Below the pieces are notes generated by a model. The model was not told the origin of the DNA. It saw only the letters and a list, made by a program, of their open reading frames with translations, and did no database searches. The position numbers were made by a program, and so were the translations under genes. 64,000 bases of DNA. Origin: Stratiolaelaps scimitus (Eukaryota; Arthropoda; Arachnida; Mesostigmata; Laelapidae). This document shows, in pieces, positions 57,527-64,000 of the stretch (positions are counted from its first letter, which is position 1; every line of letters starts with the position of its first letter). The stretch spans positions 2,324,001 to 2,388,000 of the forward strand of contig JABWDB010000037.1 of the NCBI GenBank assembly GCA_019614645.1, in the 5' to 3' direction.

Positions 57527-57660
57527 AGGTAAAGGTTTTATTGGTTTATTAAAGGAGCTACAATTTTACAATGCCCTCTTATATGTCACGCAGCGAGGCT
57601 CGAACCTGCGGCCTCTGGCTTCCGATAGACAGAGGCTTAGCCGCCCAAGCCACCGCGCTA
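57527..57660 (-). repeat. SINE family A, full-length copy (right arm of inverted pair)
   Basis: Minus strand: GCGGTGGCTTGGGCGGCTAA, the CTCTG...CAGAG arm, B box (GGTTCGAGCC), CGCTGCGTGACATATAAGAG, GGCATTGTAAAATTGTAGCT, CCTTTAATAAACCAATAAAA. It is the cleanest copy in the window. Confidence 0.85.
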
Positions 57661-57706
57661 TATTTATCAGTACCGAAAGTAGCCTTCGTTTCGGTACTGA
57701 TAAATA
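57661..57706. repeat. Perfect 18-bp hairpin
   Basis: TATTTATCAGTACCGAAA at 57,661-57,678 and its exact reverse complement at 57,689-57,706, with a 10-base loop. It starts at the very base after the SINE head on its left. Confidence 0.95.
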
Positions 57707-59331
57707 CAGTGCTTGGGAATATTAGTTTCTTAACATCTCAGCAACCGAGATATATATATATAGTATCAATCGTTCCTATGGTGGGGTGGCGACTTACCCA
57801 ATGCTGGATTGCTGCAGTTATACCCCTAGCTAATCGCTGCGATCGTAAACCATTATAATATTTAATTGAAAATAGAGTTCATCGAATATCTCTTTTATTG
57901 CATATCAAGCATTTGTCAGCGGTGTGGCCAGGTGCCCGTATAACTGAATATAAGAGATCAATAAAATGCAACGGCACTATTCAACACAACATGTTCTAGA
58001 CAAGTAATGTCTATGAATAGCTCTCGCCTCACTGGCTGACCAATGAGAGATTGTATATTTATCATAAGTTCGTAATGTACGACTCTTTTTCTTAAGGGGG
58101 GGGTGCGTGTTGCCACAGTGATGCATGACAACACCGTGACCCTTCTGGAACTGTTAACGATGTCCAATACCACCGCCCTTCCCGGTATCGCTTAGCGCAT
58201 GATTTCAATAAGGGTGCTGATATGTGTACAGGCCCAGCCATAAGGACCACACATCATCCTTTTCCGTAGGCACATCACGTGGTTAGCTGACTCTCAGCTG
58301 CCTCCCCTCTCCTTCACTGTACAGACTTCCTCTCTAGGACCTCTCTGTCCGCTTCCCTTTTACGTAAACGACTACTGTGCTCAATAGAGTGTCTATAGCA
58401 AGCCCAAAGGCGCAGTATTCATTGCACATACAGGGGAGGGGGGGGGAGTGTCTACAGTGCCTTCCTTTTCTGCACAGTGCTAGCTGTGCCGCACACTACG
58501 TTAGTTGACAGTACTAATTTTCAAATCTTATTGCGGAGATACTGCCGAATAAATCCGATTTGAACCTTCGACTCCATAAGATTCCCTTTGATTCAAAAAC
58601 TGTCTCTCTTGCCCACCTCGCCATGCCCTCGTACGTATGATACTTCCCTTAAACACTCAGGGATGGATAGGGATATTCACAGCGAACAAGCGCGATATAT
58701 ACGGAGAAAACGCCACACAGACGGAGACGTGTGTGTTCACACTGGTTTTTGCTGCTAGTTCTTTGGGTTCTATGTTGAATTCGTTTCTGGTGATAACGGA
58801 AGTCGTAGTGAAGAACACCTTGCTTCGGTGTAGGCTATTTTCCAATCTCCTTAGCATGTCTAAATCATTTTACGAAGCTCTACGAAGGTATAATTAAAAC
58901 TAGTTCATTACATTATTTGCAACCTATTATAGAAGCAACACGTTTCTTCACACAAATTTCTTCGGCAAAAGAAAAAAAAAAAAAATATATATATATATAG
59001 GGCAATTCAAGGTAAACACGAAACGGGATAAGTTCCATGCGACGCTCGCATCAAAGCAAAGATGTCCAAACGAAGACATTGCTTCCATTACTACCGCATA
59101 GCACACCATGTGTGTGGCGTGTGCTACCCTATGTGCATGCGTGAGCACCTTCCCCATCTCGTGTTTTGGCAAACCCCCGCACCCCCGGTGTCGCTCCATC
59201 TGTTCGTCTTTGCCGCTCCCCTTCCATGTCACCCCTCGGGGGTAAGCGCTGAGCGGGAGATGGTGAACGAACACATCTGTTGCCTAATCCATTGCGCGTG
59301 CCGAGGCGATAGTTCGTCTGTTCAAGCTCGC

Positions 59332-59333
<2 letters not shown>
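57707..59333. other. intergenic stretch, nothing recognised
   Basis: G-runs near 58,097 and 58,436. A frame at 58,637-58,897 and its minus-strand counterpart are open but unfamiliar. A+T run at 58,968-59,000. Confidence 0.4.
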
Positions 59334-59371
<38 letters not shown>

Positions 59372-59390
59372 TCTCTCTTCATCTCTCTCT
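59334..59390. repeat. (CT)n microsatellite
   Basis: A long CT run with short breaks near its end. Confidence 0.9.
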
Positions 59391-59695
59391 TGTTCTTCTT
59401 CCGTGTTTCCATCGCTTTCTTCACAAATACGAGCCATCCCGAAGCTGCCAGAGACCAACGGAATGGCAGAGAGGTACTTGGTGCTCTTGAGCGGCCCCCG
59501 GGGGGGTCACCCGTGCAGCTGCGGTCTCGTTCACTGCTGCTGGTGCGAACATGCGAGCGCTGGGGGGCAGTGTCGGCCACCACGGCACGAATGCCGCATC
59601 TGATGTTGCTCATCACCGTATCTTCCTTTTCCTGAACGGCAGAACCGATGTAGATCTCCGTTTTTTTTGCTGGCCCAAGCGACTTCGACGATTTG
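59391..59695. other. G+C-richer stretch, nothing recognised
   Basis: Frames are open on both strands (59,284-59,703 minus and 59,390-59,635 plus), as expected for a stretch poor in stop codons. No family match. Confidence 0.35.
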
Positions 59696-59865
59696 GGATT
59701 CAATTCAATTCAATTCAATTCAATTATTTCTTTATTGACGGAACTGCGAAATATTACAACGCTTAAGTTCTCGTATTAAAAAATAAGATAAAAAGAGCGA
59801 TCACCAAAGTATTTCACAAGGTTCTTCGAGGTGATATACCTTCAAAACATATCACAAAGTCATAT
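59696..59865 (-). repeat. LINE 3' end with (ATTGA)n tail
   Basis: Minus strand: CTTGTGAAATACTTTGGTGA, a T-rich spacer, CGAGAACTTAAGCGTTGTAA, CGCAGTTCCGTCAATAAAGA, then four to five ATTGA units at 59,698-59,726. It is the same subfamily as 27,782-27,890. A pentamer tail in place of poly(A) is a feature of several LINE clades such as CR1/L2. Confidence 0.75.
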
Positions 59866-60530
59866 TTCATTTCATTTCATTTGAGGTTTATTTTCGGAAC
59901 TGCAGTTCAACAATGCTTAAGTTCTCGCGGAAAAAAATATGATAAAGGTGTGTAAAAACAAGGTCAGGATAATCTGACTTAGAACACGGTCAGGATAATC
60001 TGACTTAAAACACAATTCAGGACAATCTGAACAAATAAAATAATTGTAAAAACCAGGCACATCGCAGTCCGGTGTGCGAAATTAGTCCCGGTAACAGAGA
60101 CCTGTGGCAGTAGACTGACAACTATTGCTATAATTGTCGACTATTCGAAGTTTAGCAAAATATACAGTTATAATCGTCAATGTTTAACACAATTATTGAC
60201 AAATAGAATATATACACAGTAGCAGAAAATTACAATAAAGCCATCGGGTCCCTGAAACCATTAATCGGTGATAGAGTTACTGCGTGTACGCACTTCTTTT
60301 TTTAAAGCACGGGCAAATAATTTTACTGAGGAGAGGCCTCGGATCTCCGAGGGGAGTGAGGTCCAGACTGCTGGTAGTCGGTAAGCCAGAGCATGGCGAC
60401 TAGACTCTCTAACAGTAAATGGCATCTCAAATCGAGTGGCACGACGGGTAGAGCGACTGGCGGCTGCGGTGATTGGAAATGATATCTCTTCTGAAATGAT
60501 ACCTCTGACCATCTTAAAAGCGAGGACCGC
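59866..60530 (-). pseudogene. LINE 3' end: reverse transcriptase C-terminus, 3' UTR and (AAATG)n tail
   Basis: From 60,530 down: the peptide SIAVLAFKMVRGIISEE, then RRATRFEMPFTVRESSRHAL, AYRLPAVWTSLPSEIRG and an end at 60,261. This is the WN-LP-like C-terminal signature of CR1/L2-type LINEs, open over about 90 codons. A 3' UTR of about 330 bp follows, with a 26-bp tandem repeat (59,962-60,033), then the tail GAGAACTTAAGCATTGTTGA, CTGCAGTTCCGAAAATAAAC and AAATG units. It is 5'-truncated, with few lesions in what remains. Confidence 0.8.
59962..60033. repeat. 26-bp tandem repeat, 2.7 copies, in LINE 3' UTR
   Basis: Units start GGTCAGGATAATCTGACTTA. The first two differ at one place and the third is partial and diverged. 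Each unit has a small inverted repeat (GTCAG...CTGAC). Confidence 0.85.
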
Positions 60531-60559
60531 TATTGAACAAGATAATTACAAGTGGTTTA

Positions 60560-60900
60560 CTGGATTTGGGTCAAATAAGATTTTAGCCTTTTTTTTTTAT
60601 TTCGAGAGCAAATTTCTTAACACAGGTGAGAGACCGAATCTCTCTAGGCAAAGAACCCCAGATTGACGGCAGGCGGTAAGCGAGAGTATGGCGGCTTGAT
60701 TCTTTAATGTCCAGAGGTGTCATGAACACTGTCGCTCTACGAGCAGTTCGTTTGGTGCAGGCTTTCATCGGAAGAGCAGCGTCTGTAGGCACAATACCCT
60801 TGTGTATCTTGAAAGCAAGAAGAGCGACGTGAATTGAGTGCAATGTAGTCAGCGAAGGAAGGTCAAATTTCACTAGGACGTCAGCAACCGAGTCTCTTCG
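60560..60900 (-). pseudogene. Second LINE reverse transcriptase C-terminus
   Basis: On the minus strand, 60,873-60,583 reads LPSLTTLHSIHVALLAFKIH, then RRATVFMTPLDIKESSRHTL and AYRLPSIWGSLPREIRSL. It aligns with the copy just downstream over its whole length but differs at roughly half its residues, so the two come from different LINE subfamilies or old copies. It lacks its own 3' UTR: the next LINE piece begins within about 50 bp. Confidence 0.75.
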
Positions 60901-61635
60901 AGTTTTACCAGTAATAGCTCGGTTTCGACCTCGTGTTTCTCGCTCTCGATCTCTATCTCGTTCCGTCTTTCAATGGCGGTACAAATCAAGGTTCGTGGAG
61001 GAAAGATAAGGGGTGTAGACCTTACACGAGTTTCCCTTGTCGAAGGGGCAGACAAAATATCTGATTTGGGTCACAGTGTTCCATGAAGAAAACCTGCGAT
61101 GTCAATTCTGCCAACTAATGAAACATATAAATAGATTAACTAATATTTATTAACTAATAGCACACAGGTTTAGCAGTCATGCCCATGACGGATGGATGTT
61201 AGGCTAAATATATATGGTTACCCATAGATGGACGAAGTGTGCTAAGTAGAATCACGGAACTCTTCACTACGTTAACTAATGATGTTTGAATTAGCTGGCG
61301 TTTCTATTGCAATCATTTGTTACAGAGGCTTCGCTCTGTTCAGAGATTTTGTTCATTTGCTCCGTAAGGGAGCAGACAGTGAAGCTGACAGACATATATT
61401 ATATGGCGGAACGAACATTAACCGCTGCTGCTCTGGTATCACGCCATCAATTGTTACCGCAAGGCAGCTGTGTTAAGAACTCCGTGCGAAATCCTCAGTC
61501 GAGATCTGTAGCATCTGATTACTTGGCCTCTGTGTAATTTCAGGATAAAGTAAGACACAGGTATGATAGTGAGTAAACGAAGTTCAAGTATATATATATA
61601 AAGCCAGTTTAATGTCGTCTGGTTACAAGCTCATG
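60901..61635. other. intergenic stretch, nothing recognised
   Basis: Mixed DNA that may include more decayed LINE sequence next to 60,900. No motif could be placed. Confidence 0.35.
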
Positions 61636-61895
61636 GAAAATGTGGCTGTGGCTCATATAGCGCCTTGGACTATCGGACAGGAGGGATATGGTTGTTCGGA
61701 TTCAAATCCAGTCAGAGAATCTTTGGAGTTCGTTATCATGTTTACTTCTCAGTAGATTCTTGTTGCCACCTGCGGGATCGGTGGCGAAATGTCGTAAACG
61801 TAGCCTCGACACGTCCTCAACGTAATGCCTAAGGTAAACTACTGAGGCCTGTCGCATGGGCGAACAGCTGAGAGTCAGCTCAGAATACCCTTGTT
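61636..61895 (+). repeat. SINE family B, long diverged copy
   Basis: Head region with a B box (GGATTCAAATCC) at about 61,699-61,710, then GAATCTTTGGAGTTCGTTAT, a diverged body, GTAATGCCTAAGG, and the 3' end GAGGCCTGTCGCATGGG and CAGCTGAGAGTCAGCTC. Same order as 14,651-14,925 on the other strand. Confidence 0.7.
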
Positions 61896-62560
61896 TTTCT
61901 CTCTCCCTACATATAACCCCATCCAAGAACTAAGCACGTTAATAATGTGTTATGAGTTGCTTCGTAGCTAAGTGGATGGCTTTGGCCTATTCAATGAATT
62001 CTATCATAAAAATAAATGTTTCGTGTAAAGGAGGCGAATCTCGGAAAAGACGCAGTGAAGAAACAATATGGCGCAAAACCCCTATTACATCTTAGACAAA
62101 GCGGATTGAAATTGCACAGGGATGGACGAAACTGAGCGTTGATTTCGACGTTGCTGTCCCCTTCATTCATGGCCCCGTATCAGGTTCGTACAGGCATCGG
62201 CTCGTTGCGTCGAAACGAATGTGTGTTCGAGGTGCGACCTCGGGCGGCGTCGGTTTCAAGCGTCAACTTGGCCGTTCCACTTGTTTGACGATCTCTGTTC
62301 GTCGACCCGCTTTTGGCCTCTCGTGATGTTGACAATGGTTCGCCAGCTCAGATAGGTTCTCTGCCTGAGCAATAGTCAGCTTTCCCTGCACACCCGCGTG
62401 AGCTGACAGCAGTAAAGGCAGATCTGTGATGCAAACGGAAATCTGGGACACGAGGAGGAGGAGGACGACCTGAAGAGCCCCCTGCAAAGGGGTCTCCTAT
62501 GTATATGAGTGTGGAAGCTAGGTATGGAGGGTGTTGAGGGCTTGCGAGAAATGGCACAGC
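61896..62560. other. intergenic stretch, nothing firm
   Basis: At about 61,965 TAGCTAAGTGG fits an A box exactly, but no B box follows. Confidence 0.35.
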
Positions 62561-64000
62561 TTAAATGAATGCCCCTGTTCCCAGACTCATATCAAACTCG
62601 CTGGGCTGTCCTGCCACGATGTCGTACCACGCAGCAGCAGGAGCGAACAGGAGTGAACAATTTAGGAGTCGAAGCAGAGGTGGCGGTGGCAGCAGCAGCA
62701 GCAGCCACAACAGCAGGAGCAGGAGTACGCGGCTCGTCTTATCATAATGGATTAGCCCCCGGCAGCTCTGAGTCAGCACTCAGACACAGCCGAAGTATAC
62801 AGCAAGTACAGGCACATTCGTAGATGACGACGACGACGACGATACCAGCGAAAGCAGTAGTAATAGAAGCACAGGGAGATCGCCATGACACGTTTCGAGC
62901 AACGGTGGGTAAGGCTGACCGTCGCTGCATTTTGCGCTTAGTTCGTGTTTAAGAAGGGCACCGGCTCGTAGTGTGAGAACCCCGGGGGGGGGGGACCCAT
63001 ATATCCCCCCCGGGGAGGGGGATATGTGGGACTTAGTTGATCCTTGTTGAAATATAACTGTTAAGTCTCGGTACCTCGAGTACCTTGTCTTTCTAGGATC
63101 TGTCTAGCCTATTCCATCGAAGTGGTCAGATTCCCCGGCTGGATAGGCATTAACAAAGTGGATTCGGCCCCACGTCCGTCCACGGAGTAAACTAGTACAA
63201 CAACGACTTAACCGCAACCGTTCATTCATGAGACTCAGCTGGACGAGTGCATCGACAATCCTGGATTTGGAACGAAACTATATCTATGTAGCCTAACTGT
63301 GTGTTGTCCCTGGTCCGAACGGCTCGGACAGTGGCAATTGAGGCGTTAGACGAAAACCTGCCCACTGTCCGGCTCCCCTCAAGGGAACGGGACTAGGAAC
63401 GCCTAAAGCCTAGGATGTCCCATCGCTAAAACGATGCAAGGAGTCCTCTAGGGACGTTGCTAATTTTGCCCTGCAAAGCAGGAGACCGCAGACGTGCGCA
63501 CCCGGGCCAGAACCAACTGTCAGTTGCGGTGGTACCGAACGAGAGACGCCGACTGCAAGATGGCCACGATGACCAGGATATATATAGGGAATGAGCAGAT
63601 GCTGTCTGCCCGTATACCAGTTCGGACAGACGGATTGAAGTTCGCGGTATACTTTGTTATCGGATTTCCGCCACAGCAATGAACTGTTCTCTCGTCGCTG
63701 CAGCCGTATGAACTTGGCGTTTGTTCGTCTGCCGTTTTGCCGCAAGACGTCATATCGTCGTTGCTGTCGAGTTTACGGCGCCAACTTTCAAATAATGTCA
63801 CTCAGCTGCCGACGCCCTCGCCGGCAATCTCACAGGGTGGGGCATGAGGACGTCGGGAGACGCCTGCTGTTAGATGAAGCCCTACAAGGCAAAGGTGCGC
63901 AGCGGAGCGAGGCGAATGCCCATCTTATGCCTCTTCGTGTATTATTACGCGCTTGAGTAGCCAGGCCCAGCCAGTAGCGGTATCCCACCAGCAGCAGTAG
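62561..64000. other. G+C-richer stretch to window end, no gene recognised
   Basis: CAG- and GAC-rich runs at 62,690-62,725 and 62,824-62,845. Frames at 63,410-63,801 (minus) and 63,654-63,956 (plus) overlap each other and match no family. Confidence 0.4.
62980..63015. repeat. G/C inverted repeat with G-run
   Basis: CCCCGGGGGGG at 62,980-62,990 and its complement at 63,005-63,015, with a run of eleven G at 62,984-62,994. Confidence 0.8.

Noticed and set aside
61950..61990. tRNA gene or SINE head from the A-box match TAGCTAAGTGG
   Set aside because: No B box or tail follows.

Overview
The window reads as non-coding, repeat-rich animal DNA, most likely from an arthropod. It is not bacterial: there are no operons and no closely packed open frames. 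It is crowded with (TA)n, (CAA)n, (CT)n and (TAA)n microsatellites, and it carries metazoan transposable elements: a Ty3/gypsy LTR retrotransposon, CR1/L2-like non-LTR (LINE) fragments, a mariner relic and several tRNA-derived SINE families. A mite or other chelicerate is one guess, but nothing here proves the species. I recognise no host protein-coding exon with confidence and no functional tRNA or rRNA gene.

Layout. 1-12.5 kb alternates G+C-richer, triplet-rich stretches (1-2.06, 7.93-9.4, 10.3-12.4 kb) with A+T-rich DNA holding SINE and LINE tail copies. 12.5-29.9 kb is A+T-rich with many SINE copies, a palindrome (20,595), a three-hairpin cluster (22,723-22,841) and a decayed LINE reverse transcriptase (20,990-21,170; 24,949-25,998). 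29,914-34,558 is an almost intact gypsy element with identical 162-bp LTRs, a 5-bp GATTA target duplication, primer-binding site, polypurine tract and one frame break in pol. 34.6-45 kb holds (TA)n and (TAA)n arrays, two G+C-rich islands and a possible small exon at 41,966. 45-50 kb has a LINE endonuclease relic, a short YVDD-bearing fragment and a mariner pseudogene (48,684-49,560, minus). 50-62 kb is dense in SINEs, including a tail-to-tail pair at 57,360-57,660, and has a LINE 3' end at 59,696-60,900 (minus). 62.5-64 kb is again G+C-richer.

How the parts relate. Three SINE-like families (here A, B and C) carry RNA polymerase III-type B boxes, and B has a perfect A box as well. The 3' tail of family A is nearly the same as the 3' tail of the LINE at 59.9-60.9 kb, which suggests that this LINE's machinery mobilised the SINE. 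The gypsy insertion looks recent; the mariner and the LINE copies are old. No defence, biosynthetic or other new multi-gene system was found. The novel material here is probably the SINE families, their LINE partner and a few strong hairpins.
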